Positions 23,680 to 34,757 are shown, numbered from the stretch's first letter. The stretch is DNA of 64,000 nucleotides from Trichopria drosophilae (GCA_030407085.1 CM059585.1:110597501-110661500), one strand, 5' to 3'. The notes: generated by a model not told the origin, from the letters alone. Made by a program: numbers and translations.

Positions 23680-23762
23680 CAAAAAAACGCAATAAACGCA
23701 ATAAACGCAATACACGCAATAAACGCAATAAACGCAATAAACGCAGTAAACGCAATAAACGG
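23680..23762 (-). repeat. 9-bp minisatellite in retrotransposon 3' UTR
   Basis: Eight to nine copies of aataaacgc, with occasional variants (aatacacgc, agtaaacgc), lie just after the ORF2 stop codon of the minus-strand R1-like element. Confidence 0.9.
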
Positions 23763-23774
23763 CATGCCGTAAGG

Positions 23775-25160
23775 CTAATACTCAAGAATAAATTTCCTCC
23801 TCACAAAACACGCTTTTACAAAAAGGAAAAGGGCTCTCAGAGCGGTCAGATCCACAGTTGTAAGCAGATAGGCCATTATATTACTAGGCGAACGGTTCTG
23901 AGCTCTGAAATCCCTTCGCAAGCCTTCCCACGCAGGTCGAGAGATAGGACAGTCACTCAGTATGTGGGTGAGAGTTTCTCTCTCGCCCATATTACAAGCT
24001 TCACATAGTGTCAAAGGATTGTAGGTATACCACGAATTTCCGATACACAGCGACCGCGAAAAATCCGTGGCAGTTCGTAGCTGCACTTTTAGGCGAAGAT
24101 AAGAAATCTGGCAACGAGTTGGATATAGACTGGCGAGACCGTCGGAAAACTTTCTATAAATAGGCATCTGAATCGACTCGGAGGAGTAGTAACGACGGAG
24201 GTCCTTGTATCGTAGATCCGTGGCATAACTCTCACACACTGTTTTCACACGAGACGTCCAATTCTCAACCGTAAAATCAAGCCACAAATCATCGAAGCAT
24301 GAGGCGCTGAGAACGCGTTTCAGTTGACCAACCCAGTTTAAAGCTGGGTCACCCAATCCTCCGACACACAACTCGAACAGCCTAAGAAGGCCTTTACGCT
24401 GTAAACTAGAAGTTGGCTGACGTAGTATTCTTATAACTAAGAGTAACGCTCTCTTGACAATTTCGACCGCAATGGGCTATAAACCCAGTTCGAGACGCAG
24501 AATATATGCAGGTGTTGTACGAGGCAATTTAAGCCATTTTTTAAAAAAGTCGATTTGTGCAGATTCAAGTCGGTCCCATGAGTCTCCTTTAACTGAAGCC
24601 ATTATGGCGAGGACAGATGCTGTGGCTTGACGAGTCCTGGCGATCGCAGCTTCAGTGGCCTCCAACCCATTCGCCGAAGACGAGACGATAGTTCCCAAAT
24701 AGGGGTACGATGCCACAACCTCAATTTGCTGATCCAAATAAGAAAAACTTCTAGATGCGGAGTCCAGAGAGCCACCTCTTCTGAAAACAACTATTTTAGT
24801 TTTTAAGATATTTACGAATAAATCATTTATTTCGCAGTATGAAGCTAGAGCAGCTAGCTTAGCTCTTAGATCAGATGGAGGGAAAGCAAATATCGCCAAG
24901 TCGTCAGCATAAAGGAGCATCATGAGGTCATGCAGCAGAGTGCAGTCAACGCCTCTAAGGCCCTTGCCTCTGAAAAATGTGACTATGTCGGCTAAATATA
25001 TAAGGAAAAGTAATGGGCTCATAATCTCGCCCTGCAAGACCCCCTCTGTAACTCTGACTTGATCAGTTGAACCCTCAGGGCAAACTATTGAGGTTTTCGC
25101 GGAACTATAAATAGCCTTAAGCACCCGCACCATCTTTGCGCTTATTCCAATGTCAATTAG
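23775..25160 (-). pseudogene. R1-like ORF2 C-terminal half (RT palm to C-terminus)
   Basis: Read on the minus strand from 25160: KLIDIGISAKMVRVLKAIY, then GVLQGEIMSPLLFLIYLADI and the catalytic MLLYADDLAIFAF, thumb (INDLFVNILKTKIVVFRRGG, YPYLGTIV), and the C-terminal region with zinc motif (CEACNMGERETLTHILSDC), ending FILEY at 23775. The frame is continuous except for one TAG at 24477-24479. The RT active-site residues survive, but the endonuclease and RT fingers are missing, so the copy is dead by truncation. The long Gly/Val/Trp extension of the open frame beyond 25166 is only the (C15A) array read on the other strand. Confidence 0.87.
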
Positions 25161-25166
25161 TTTTAT

Positions 25167-25665
25167 CCCCCCCCCCCCCACCCCCCCCCCCCCCCACCCC
25201 CCCCCCCCCCCACCCCCCCCCCCCCCCACCCCCCCCCCCCCCCACCCCCCCCCCCCCCCACCCCCCCCCCCCCCCACCCCCCCCCCCCCCCACCCCCCCC
25301 CCCCCCCACCCCCCCCCCCCCCCACCCCCCCCCCCCCCCACCCCCCCCCCCCCCCACCCCCCCCCCCCCCCACCCCCCCCCCCCCCCACCCCCCCCCCCC
25401 CCCACCCCCCCCCCCCCCCACCCCCCCCCCCCCCCACCCCCCCCCCCCCCCACCCCCCCCCCCCCCCACCCCCCCCCCCCCCCACCCCCCCCCCCCCCCA
25501 CCCCCCCCCCCCCCCACCCCCCCCCCCCCCCACCCCCCCCCCCCCCCACCCCCCCCCCCCCCCACCCCCCCCCCCCCCCACCCCCCCCCCCCCCCACCCC
25601 CCCCCCCCCCCACCCCCCCCCCCCCCCACCCCCCCCCCCCCCCACCCCCCCCCCCCCCCACCCCC
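25167..25665. repeat. (C15A) minisatellite, 31 perfect 16-bp units
   Basis: A residues occur at 25180 and then every 16 bases to 25660 without exception, separated by 15 C; about 31 units in 499 bases. On the minus strand it is G15T, an extreme G-quadruplex-forming sequence. It opens every reading frame (poly Pro/His/Thr or Gly/Val/Trp) but is not coding. It abuts the truncated end of the RT gene on one side and unique sequence on the other. Such uniform 15-base homopolymers are unusual in real DNA, so a sequencing or assembly artefact must be considered. Confidence 0.95.
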
Positions 25666-26657
25666 ATTTATAATATAATTGAAAGCTGTTAGTCAACAAA
25701 CGAGTATTAAGGAATAGCCGACTCTCCACTGGTTCGAAGTTTCTGAGCGAGCGAAGCGAGCGAGGCACCACGCCAACACTAGTTTATACTTCAATTTGAC
25801 TCCACTTTGCTCTCCTACATTTCTTAAACGGCATATATGCTCATCTTAAAATTTTGCAGGGATTATTAGGTCATCATAAATAATCGTTCCGCATAAAAAA
25901 AGTTTCAAAATTCGAGGTACGGAAAAATCACATTTAAAAGGGACATTTTTTGCTTGGGGCTTACGGAGGCTCTTTCGCGTTCAAAATAATATGAAATTGA
26001 ATGAAATGGTGATCGGCGCTATCTGTAGGTAGGGTAGGTAGGTAGGGTATCCAGAATTACTCTATGGTTTTGTATTCTGATCTCATATTGTGTGATATTT
26101 GCAATTAATTGTTTTGTTCACAAATATTAATTCTATATACTAGCGCCATCCTCAACTTTGTCACTTGTCGGGAAAATTCCCTCAAAATTAAATACAGAAC
26201 CATGGATTGAATTGAAGGTTATAGATATGCCATGTTACTGTTCTCTGACCTAGCATTTTATTCGAAACTTCTACATTCATACTTCCTAGCATCACATTCT
26301 ATCCACATTCACTCATTCGGTGGTCAATAAGTTTCAAAATATTTCCGTATAAAAAGATTATCTGAAAATTAGTTTGAAATTCCTAAAGATCGGCGGTAAA
26401 TGTTTTCGTTTTTTCCAGCCTCGGGTCATGCTCGATGGCTATTTTAATACATACAAAATAGTATATAAAGGACCAAGGAACGGAAGAGGGATTTTTGACG
26501 AACAACAACAATATTTACAACGAGTCGAAAACGAACTGTGAGAACGTTTCTAGAATATTTTAGAGCCACCAGTTCCGTGGTGCATAAAACGCTTTATGCT
26601 CCGAAAGCAGAAAAATGGAGTTTTCATCCCTGAGAAGAACATGAAAAACGCCGTTTT
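25666..26657. other. No gene recognised
   Basis: Mostly AT-rich, with a small gagcgagcgaagcgagcgag repeat at 25745-25765 and a GGTAGGTAGGGTA run at 26025-26050. No exon with convincing splice sites was seen. Confidence 0.4.
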
Positions 26658-26917
26658 TTAGCCATGTATCACGTAATGGAAAAGATGATATGTACTTTGT
26701 GAATAAAAGTTGTCGTAGTCGGATATAATTGATTTTTGCGTCACTTGCACCGTTTCTTCAACAATTGGACCTTGAACCTCTCCTTCATTATTTTTCTCAT
26801 TATTGCTGGTCGGTGTTTCAGTTTCAACGTTGCAGTTTTTAGACGAATCTCCTATTTCAAACTCAGAGGAACAATCGACGGTTGAAGGTGCTTCTTTATC
26901 GAAGAGATTCAGTACGC
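26658..26917 (-). CDS. Terminal coding exon of an unrecognised minus-strand gene
   Basis: On the minus strand an acceptor (ttcttacag) at 26918 opens an 86-residue frame ending at TAA 26658. The peptide begins GVLNLFDKEAPSTVDCSSEF and is rich in Glu, Asn and Ser, with no known domain. The two bases before its first full codon complete a glycine with the single G left by the donor of the exon at 30934, so the two exons join in phase across a ~4-kb intron filled by a foldback element and tandem repeats. I do not recognise the product. An ATG at 26960 would give a 100-aa open frame, but the acceptor reading is better supported. Confidence 0.5.
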
Positions 26918-27169
26918 CTGTAAGAACTGCCATACCACGTAAAATGTACATATTATTCAAATGAACAGTTGACTAGTTCACACAGTTTCAATAAAACGGA
27001 CTATATCAGATGATACATCCAACTTGAAAAAATTCGTAAGAAGTGAAAATGGATAAAAGCGTTATAGTAGTTTCACTGAAGGTTGCAAGTTGGAGCTCCT
27101 CTACCTTCACATCTGCAATGAAGTGTGTGTTAAGGGGAGGGTACACCCACAAAATCAGCTCTATGAAAT

Positions 27170-28245
27170 ATACCATTATCTGGCATAATTTAGCATAAAA
27201 ATGATGATATAATGCGAAATTGGAAAAAAAATAATTATTTCGTTCATTTCAGAAGTTCAAACTGTTGAAAAAATTTGAATTTTTTAAAATCCATACGCTA
27301 TATTTAGGAAATTATACAAAAAATTTGTAAAAACAATTTTGTTGAAAAAAATTAAAAATTGTAGAACTAGTTAAAATTTTTAAAGTGAACAAAAGATATG
27401 TTTTAGCGTTTTTCAAATCCGAAAACTTTTTTTCGCAACATATGGAAGATTCGTAGGAAAAATGGTTATTACAACATTTTCCCTACAACCTACTGGTTAC
27501 CCGGAAAAAAATAATTAAAGTTGCTATCGTCGTTAAAAAATATTTTTTGTTACAGTGTGCGTAAAGTGATTTTTTCGATTTTCAAAGGCACTTTACTCAC
27601 ATTGCAACAAAAAATATTGTTCGGCACATGGGCGTAAACTGTTTTTTGAACGAACGTGCATGCAGCTTTCGGCTCGGGCCACAACTCCCACGTTCGCAGA
27701 AAACACTTTTACGCCCTTGCATCGAAAAGTACTATTTTTTACCAGAAACCAGTGCATTGTAGCCAAAATGATTCAATGATAATTTTTACTACATGATGAT
27801 TATCCATACAATGCGAATAAATTTTTTACGATTTGAAAAACGAAAAAAAAATTTTGAACGTTGCAGTAACCGTTATTTTTTAACGAAATAACAATTTTCA
27901 TTATTTTTTTAAGAAATAATCAGTGCATTGTAGGCAAAATATTGTCATAACTATTGTTACTACAAATCTTCCATATAATGCGAAAAACATTTTTGCGATT
28001 TGAAAAATGCAAAAACATTTTTTTGTTCGATTTAAAAATTGAAACTAGTGCTACAATTTTTAATATTTTTCAACGAAATTGTTATACAAACTTTTTTGAT
28101 GACTTTCTACAATTTAGCGTTTGGATTTTAAAAAATTCAAATTTTTTGAAAAGTTTGAAATTCTAAAATTGACAAAATAATTTTTTTTTTCAATTTGGCA
28201 TTATATCATAATTTTGGATGCTAAATTATGCCAAAAAAAAATTGG
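27170..28245. mobile_element. Foldback element with ~325-bp arms
   Basis: The left arm 27170-27495 (tggcataatttagcat ... aaatttgaattttttaaaat ... cctacaa) matches the complement of the right arm 27920-28245 throughout, with moderate divergence. A smaller hairpin lies in the loop at 27541-27618 (ttttttgttacagtgtgcgtaaag against its complement). No ORF of note, so this is a non-autonomous element inside the intron of the minus-strand gene. Confidence 0.8.
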
Positions 28246-28821
28246 CACTTTTCGGCAATGTACATTTCGATAGACTGAAATTTCACTAGTACCTTAGTAC
28301 TTTATTACCTTAATACTTTAATACCCTAGTACTCCTCTTAACAAAACGGACAAAATTATTTCTTTAGGCATTTTTGACGAGGAATTAGGTGGTAATAGAA
28401 TAAAAAAAGTAAAAAATCCTTTTTTTACTTTTCAAAATTCCTCAGTAATTATTTAAGAAATATATTGTATTTTCTGTAATTCACAAAACAGAACTATTCG
28501 AGAGACTTAGTTCCAAAATGTACTTCACTAAAGTTAGTATAATAGCTTTAAAACTATTCAGATGTGCAGAATTCTATCTTTTCCATATATCCGAATATTC
28601 CTTAAGTGATACAAGATTTTAAATTATGAAATAGTATATTATAAAATTTTACGAATGTGTATTGATCTATTTTTGTCATGTCGACTGAACATTTCTTATA
28701 ATTTGTATTTCAAGTATAAAAAGTCTACTTATTACTATAGTTCAATTATCTTCACATGGCTTTTGTGAAAAATGTATTTCTAACTGAAATTACCCCACTA
28801 AGATTTAAAAAAAAAAAGGAT
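28246..28821. other. No gene recognised
   Basis: AT-rich intronic or intergenic sequence with no repeat or exon seen. Confidence 0.5.
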
Positions 28822-29630
28822 GAATTTAGGTTCCGCATTGACAATTTCAGGTGTCCAATTAATTTTCTTTATTATTGAACATGTTTGTATTATATCCTAT
28901 ATGAATAAATAATGCATTCAATGTAGACTGAGAAGAAATATGTTTAATAACTAAAAACATGAATTTACCAGACAAAACTATAATTCCATTACCAAAATTG
29001 ACACTCGTAGAATTAATCATCGCCATTAACTTTCTCATACAGTTTTCTTGCAGGAATATAATTATTTTGTTTCATAGAATTGCTTTTGAATTTATATATG
29101 TTAATATTCTAAAAACAAAATAAATATATACCCATAAGAAATCTGTTTAGTAAAGTTATAGTCGAATAGTGTGAGAGCATATGAATTTAGGTTCCGCATT
29201 GACAGTTTCAACTGTCCAATCAATTTTCTTTATTATTGAACATATTTCTATTATATCATACATTAATAAATAACATATTCAATGTAGAGTGATAAGGAAT
29301 ATGTTTAATAACTAAAAACATAAATTGACTGAATGAAACTATCATTCCGTTATCAAAATTCACACTCATAGAATTATTTATCGACGGTAACGTTCTCATG
29401 CAGATTTCTTGCAGGTATATATGTAATGATTTTGGATTATAGATTTGCTTTTGAATTTGCGTATGATTATATTCCAAAACAATATTCTAAAAACAATAAA
29501 CATATACCCATATAAAATCTGTTGAGTACAGTTATAGTCAAATAGTGTAAGAGTATATGAATTTAGATTGCATATTGACAGTTTCATCAGTCCAATTAAT
29601 TTTTTTTATTATTAAACAGGTTTCCAGGTT
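28822..29630. repeat. Tandem duplication, ~361-376 bp units
   Basis: gaatttaggttccgcattga begins at 28822 and 29183, and a diverged version begins at 29559. The intervening sequences align along their length (tgtccaat, tttattattgaacat, ttcttgcagg, atatacccata). The third unit is truncated after ~70 bases where the 51-bp minisatellite starts. Confidence 0.85.
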
Positions 29631-29885
29631 TAAAACCTTACTTCGATGGCGAAACCCTTATTGAAAGATTTTTGGTGTAAAATCTTATTTCGATATAAAA
29701 ATGCTCATCGACAGAAGGTTTTAAGCCGAAAATCTTGTTCCGATGATAAAACTCTGTTCAAAAGAAGGATTAAGGTCTTAAATTTTGTTTCGATAGTAAA
29801 ACTCCCATCGACAGAAGTTTTATGTCCAAAATCCTGTTTCGTTGGCAAAAGTCTCATCGAAAGAAAGTTTAAATCTACCAACGTA
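29631..29885. repeat. ~50-bp minisatellite, about five units
   Basis: Repeats of ttcgat..aaaactc.catcgacagaag and ttta..tccaaaatcttgt occur about five times with 10-20% divergence and spacing near 50-51 bases. Because 51 is divisible by three, an 85-residue plus-strand frame (29646-29903) shows ~17-residue repeats (RKSCSDDKTLFKRR, PKSCFVGKSLIERK). Both strands are open, so coding is not assured. Confidence 0.75.
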
Positions 29886-30933
29886 GTGATCATTTACAAT
29901 TAATTTGTATTTAAATACACATTTTAAAATTAAATTTACAACAAAATATTAGAATTGAATCGCATTAATTGTGAACGTGAGTATTTACTTTGCATTGTAT
30001 TTAGAAAAACAGTTTGGTTCAACGCTACGACCAAAAATGTTATTCATGCCTTAATTTAATTTAAAATGATATATCTGGATACTTTTTGCTGTCACAAAGT
30101 TCACGAAACTTGTTTCAAGCCGATTGGTTGAAGTTATGTTGCTTAACAAGGATGAATGTATGTTTTTTAATGCATTTTTTATTTGTATAATTATACTTAA
30201 ATTTTTTTTTAACATGTATGATGTACATGAATAGGAGTAATCTATATTAATACACTGTAAGAATTACCTTCAAGATACTTATATTCGATAACTGTTCATA
30301 TGTGAATTTTGTTGCAATGACAGCTGTTGATCATTGAATTTCTTTTATGAAATATATTTCTTATCCATACAGCTTTATTTGAATCAATTTTAATGTACAC
30401 ATCTATATGTTAAACGACATAATTTGATACACATATACTTGTAAGAAATGCATTTATGCTAGATACAGATCTATCTAATCGATCTAATCTAAAACAAATT
30501 GTTCTAATGCACATATATATGTCTATAATAAGTATGTGTACGGTATTATTTATCACAAAATATTGAGATATCCCTGTGTGCGTAATAAATACAATTAAAT
30601 ACATACGTTCAACTGTCGAAAAGTATCATTACAACAAAATTCATATTTTCAGTCATCAGCTGCATGTATAACGAATATACTTCATACAAGTATTTAAACA
30701 TCAATTCCCTTTCTTTTAACATTATACATAATTTACAAGATTAAAGTAGACCGTTACAGAAATAATATGTTCAAGAATATAAATTCATTTAAATCTTTTG
30801 AAATCTTCTATCATGTTAGGCAAATGCAAATAAAATGCAAATTACATTATACGAATAAAAATGTATAGAAAATTTTGATATTATAATTAATTAATTGATA
30901 TGATGTATGTTATTTATTTGTTGAAATACTTAC
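29886..30933. other. No gene recognised
   Basis: Very AT-rich sequence, probably the distal part of the intron of the minus-strand gene. No repeat shared with the rest of the window was seen. Confidence 0.5.
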
Positions 30934-31000
30934 CTTGCGGTGTAAGGGTTTGGCCAATAAAGAGAATTTTCACCAAATCTTCAATACTTATACACTCATT
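30934..31000 (-). CDS. Downstream part of a split coding exon (unrecognised gene)
   Basis: On the minus strand the peptide NECISIEDLVKILFIGQTLT runs into a strong donor (CAAG then GTAAGTATT at 30933). The single G before the donor joins in phase with the exon at 26658-26917. The exon is interrupted at 31001 by an inverted-repeat element. Its upstream piece lies at 32426-32447, where the frame resumes with ILTCH and reaches an acceptor (gattttcag). The closely spaced Cys and His residues (C..CHNEC) suggest a possible metal site, but no family is recognised. Confidence 0.5.
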
Positions 31001-32425
31001 CCCAGACAACCAGCTAGCTGCATATTGCCGCATATAAGGGGAAAAGTCAGGCGGAGGATATGTCGGCAGAACTGCGGAATATGCGTCATCACATATACAG
31101 CAAATTTGCTGGAAATTCTCACCTGCCGACTAGTCTGCGGCGATTCTGACGCATTTCTGCAGAAGAGATTAAAAGGGTCGGCGAAGGGATTAAAGACGCA
31201 TACAAACACGGAAGCTGCGTCGGTGAACCCCCACACATGTGCACGCATGCATGCTCGAGGCAAGCGCGATAGGGGGCGATCGGCGTGACCAGGAGAGAGG
31301 GGGCGAACAGGAGAAGAGAGGTGACGGACGCAGCCATTTTCTCTCGTTTATCAAGTATCGAAACTATCGAATTTAATTGACAAATAAAATATTCAAATTA
31401 ATAAATTAATTTTTTTTCGGTTTTATTTGTGTTATTTATAACCTAAATTATTATTTAAAACAATAAAAAATAATACAAAAATTTTACTGGTGAACCCCAT
31501 TCTTTGAGAACATCATTTTGCGTGATTTCTATAATGAGATTCGTATCCAAGTTTGCAGACATTTATACAGGGACAACATTAACTGCATCCGTAACTGCAT
31601 GTAACCTGGTTTCGGATAATACTATGAGAAGAAGTAAGTAATACCGTAAGAATAAATAGACTTGGTACTAAATACATTTAATCTGTTAATAAAATGTTAA
31701 ATTTATCGTTTTTAAAACTCCGAATATAGTTCCACAAATACTTCGAACTTATTACATTTTTTTACAATTACAATTTTTAATCGCAACTGCATTTTTTTAA
31801 ATTTCAACTGTTTCTAATGCTTCACACAATCTGCACACTTTCACAGAATTGGAGTTTCGTCTATAGTCTAATATAGACGTTATAACTGTGACAAATTGGA
31901 CGTAATTTATGATTATTATAAATAGTTTTTATTGCTAGGAGGTTATTTTATTAAATATTAAATTAATTCTTCAGGATTTCCGAAAGAAACAAGTTTTGCG
32001 CTGACTTGCTCAAAAATTCAAATTTTTTACACGTTTGCTGCCGCATCTTTTCGATTCAATAGTTTCGATACTTGATAAACGAGAGAAAATGGCTGCGTCC
32101 GTCACCTCTCTTCTCCTGTTCGCCCCCTCTCTCCTGGTCACGCCGATCGCCTCCTATCGCGTTTGCCTCGAGCATGCATGCGTGCACATGTGTGGGGGTT
32201 CACCGACGCGGCTTCCGTGTTTGTATGCGTCTTTAATCCCTTTGCCGACCCTTTTAATCTCTTCTGCAGAAATGCATAAGAATCGCCGCAGACTAGTCGG
32301 CAGGTGAGAATTTCCAACAAATTTGCTGTATATGTGATGACGCATAATCCGTAGTTCTGCCGACATATCCGCCGCCTGATTTTTCCCTTATAAGAGGCAA
32401 TATGCAGCAGATCTGGCTGTCTGGG
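31001..32425. mobile_element. Inverted-repeat element (1.4 kb, ~370-bp arms) inside an exon
   Basis: The left arm 31001-31365 starts CCCAGACA and contains ctgcatattgc, gatatgtcggcagaact and tctctcgtttatcaagtatc. It matches the complement of the right arm 32052-32425, about 90% by eye. The ~690-bp loop is AT-rich without an ORF. The flanks are compatible with a 2-bp (TT) target duplication. Open frames such as 32035-32307 plus and its mirror at 31119-31337 minus are the same arm read twice. Confidence 0.83.
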
Positions 32426-32447
32426 TTGTGACACGTGAGAATACATA
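32426..32447 (-). CDS. Upstream part of the split exon
   Basis: An acceptor (gattttcag) at 32448 on the minus strand is followed by 22 coding bases. Skipping the inverted-repeat element and one copy of the 2-bp duplication, these continue in frame into 30934-31000. Upstream exons of this gene were not found. Confidence 0.4.
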
Positions 32448-33362
32448 CTGAAAATCATTGAGATTCCATCGAACTATGGCGCTGCCCTAACACAACAAAT
32501 TCTTGTTTGCTACACAGGAAAACTCCCTGGTAGATCCGGAAGAAATTCTATGATACGAAGTACATACGAAAGAATCGCCACGAGCTCCCAGGACTTTCAT
32601 GGCGCTTGGGGCGCCATTCAGCGGCGAAGCCCAACATCATCTTTCCACTTAGCCGCTACAGCGACTAAGACCGTAGAAACTTTTCTCCGTGAAAGGGAGA
32701 GAGAAACCAATGTCGGAGTAGGAAAGGAAGTAAGGGTAAAGGAGAAGAACAGGCACGGAATAGTGCGTCTAGGTGTCGAACGGTAGGGGCGGGCGTAGCC
32801 CAGCGTGACGAGGAAATGCGGGGGGTTTAGGGACGACCGTCAAGGAAGGATCCAAGCGAAACTTGTAGGAGGGGGGCGGAGGCAGGGACGACTGCATCGT
32901 GTGGTCGCTGCATGGAAAGACAGCATAGCCACAGTTGAACGTCGAGAGTCGTCGCTAGAACATCTTTGTACCCGTCGCTCCTTCCGGAACACAATCGTGC
33001 GAGTCGATTGAATCATCTTGTGGCTGTGGTCTATCCGATACGGAGAATACCACCATTCCTGAGGGTTTTCCGAATCGTACGAATCCTATAACGCAGCAGA
33101 AACGAATTAGTTGGATCGCGTTGGCCGGCATTCTCTCCTCGACATGTCACCAAATTCCATTGTGTGGAGATTGTCAACCTCAGTGCGTGCTCGACAGTGA
33201 CTTTATCGCCAGTTTGTTCTCTAAACAAAGTGTCTGAAGAAATTAAAGGAGTGTGGAACCATTCTATAATCACGTGCTTCAGAGACGCAGAATTCATAAC
33301 TCGTCTAGTTCCTCGCGTGTTCATATATTATCATAGCAGCGGTATAATAATATTGTTTAATA
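32448..33362. other. 5' flank of the dan-like copy 1; no gene recognised
   Basis: A GC-richer stretch (32550-33010) with several short frames on both strands but no recognisable protein. It may contain the promoter and 5' leader of the dan-like gene that starts at 33363. It does not clearly match the 5' flank of the other copy at 61880. Confidence 0.4.
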
Positions 33363-33980
33363 ATGAAGGGAATATCTGCAACACCGGGAAAGCGTTCGTT
33401 GCGGGCGTTTTCAATCGTGGAGAAAATTAACGCAATTCAGCGCGTTAAAGACGGAGCGAGTAAAGCGTCTGTGGCACGAGACATAGGAGCGCCGGAGTCA
33501 ACGCTGCGAGGCTGGTGCAAATCAGAGCACAAAATTAGGAACATGGCCCGAAATTCAGACACCCCGAACAGTGAGGCCCACTTCGAGGATTCATCATCTT
33601 ATGGAAACCCACAGATGATAGCTGGAACATCGAATCTCTCCAGCGAGAGATTGAGTTGGGATTATCTCAGCAATTTGATGAGCACTATATCAGGCACGGA
33701 ACCAGAGAATAGTGCCCTGCTCCTCGAACAATTTGGAATTCGGCCCCAAAATAATAATAACAATGAGAGGTTCAAAAGAATGAACCACCCAACTGACGAC
33801 GACGTGAGTTTAACCACGTATGAAGAAGCCATTATTCATGGCGAAAAGTTTTTTCAGTGGTTAGACAACTGCAGCGACCCCAGCGTTTCACGGGTACAAG
33901 TGAAGCAGCTCAAGGACATAGTGGATGGCCTTAAGTCCAGCAAAATGCCGAAAAGACTTAACAAGCGGAGCCGGAAATAA
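33363..33980 (+). CDS. Distal antenna-like protein, short copy (205 aa)
   Basis: The ATG at 33363 opens an intact 205-codon frame. Residues 10-60 form a psq/CENP-B-type helix-turn-helix (KINAIQRVKDGASKASVARD, then APESTLRGWCKSE), the signature of insect Distal antenna and Distal antenna-related nuclear proteins. The C-terminal block (YEEAIIHGEKFFQWLDNCSD, RVQVKQLKDIVDGLKSS) is also like Dan. Compared with the copy at 57.3-61.9 kb it lacks ~100 residues of the middle (after EQFGI), removed in frame. Known Dan proteins are DNA-binding regulators of antennal and eye identity. Whether this shortened copy is expressed is unknown; it could be an intact pseudogene. Confidence 0.75.
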   Translation: MKGISATPGKRSLRAFSIVEKINAIQRVKDGASKASVARDIGAPESTLRGWCKSEHKIRNMARNSDTPNSEAHFEDSSSYGNPQMIAGTSNLSSERLSWDYLSNLMSTISGTEPENSALLLEQFGIRPQNNNNNERFKRMNHPTDDDVSLTTYEEAIIHGEKFFQWLDNCSDPSVSRVQVKQLKDIVDGLKSSKMPKRLNKRSRK

Positions 33981-34757
33981 ACTAAATGTTTATGGTGCTA
34001 TGATTCGTATGCCTATCCTAAGAACTTGTGCGGCCCCGAAATAGAGGGCGAACAAGATCTCACGGACGATGTTTGCAACTGTCTACATAGTTCTCGTGTT
34101 TCTTCTCATTAATTCTCAATTTTCGACTTTTCTTTACTTAGTGATTATATGTACCGGTTGAATCGCGCATATGTATTGTCGAATTGTAAAATATAAGATC
34201 AAACGGCGCATTGTAAATATTATATGCGGCACGGCTTCTTGTACGTAAACATAGGTATTGACACTCGTATCGAATGGCATGAACCATTGTTAATATATAG
34301 GAAAAATCATTTCCGTTAGTTAGTCGTAGAAACAGTAAGTTGCTATTTTTAATACAGATGAACAACACGATGTAATCGTTGTACGATGCCACAGTCGAAA
34401 GTAGTGAACGAAAATAAACATTACGATATAAAAAATAAAAAATATTGTATACTCATTAATCCTTCACCCTAACTCTTTATCAAATCTTATATCACTTATC
34501 AAATTAACCCTCCTGTGCACCATTTTTTTTTCACCATAAGGGAACAATGTAGTTTGGACGAGTATACTCGTCCTGGCGCACAGGGGGGGGGGGGTTAAAT
34601 TATAAGTCTCTTAATGTTCACTTAATTTCGTAAATTTTGTCTTTCATATCGTCGATTGAATGGAAAATGTATAGATACTTTTAAACTAAATCAACGAAAC
34701 TAGCAAATAACCTTAACAATTTAATAGGAAGCAGATCAAGATTGGATAGAATTGAAT
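33981..34757 (+). repeat. 3' region shared by the three dan-like copies (copy 1)
   Basis: From aaactaaatgtttatggtgc onward the sequence matches 51144-51775 and the complement of 56762-57304 over ~500 bases or more. It includes the noncoding tail, so the copies are DNA-level duplications. Near its end it retains ~40 bases (cagatcaagattggatagaa) of the foldback element present in full at 51803-53555. Confidence 0.88.
34508..34594. mobile_element. piggyBac-type MITE, 87 bp, TTAA target
   Basis: Flanked by TTAA at 34504-34507 and 34595-34598. It begins CCCTCCTGTGCACC and ends ..GGCGCACAG plus a G12 run; the ends form an imperfect inverted repeat. A second copy is at 59478-59559. The matching site in the related duplicate at 51.65 kb has a single TTAA and no insert, which proves insertion. 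Contains cgagtatactcg, a perfect 12-bp palindrome. Confidence 0.9.

Larger units (their letters stand above)
23521..25166 (-). mobile_element. R1-like non-LTR retrotransposon, 5'-truncated
   Basis: On the minus strand this runs from mid-RT to a 3' tail of (ATCT)n at 23521-23538. It ends at its 5' side exactly where the (C15A) array begins. The 3' UTR holds an AATAAACGC minisatellite. It is related to, but diverged from, the element at 9611-14061. Because the satellite does not resume beyond the array, no target duplication can be checked. Confidence 0.85.

Noticed and set aside
25136..25692. Long open frames encoding poly-Pro/His/Thr or poly-Gly/Val/Trp proteins
   Set aside because: They are the (C15A) array read in every frame; no start, splice or composition evidence of a gene.
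31119..32307. A pair of MAASVTSLLLFAPSLL proteins resembling signal peptides
   Set aside because: Both come from the two arms of the inverted-repeat element at 31001-32425; no independent support for coding.
33031..33324. A 97-residue minus-strand ORF upstream of the dan-like copy
   Set aside because: No known motif, opposite to a likely promoter or leader region, and absent from the other dan-like copy.
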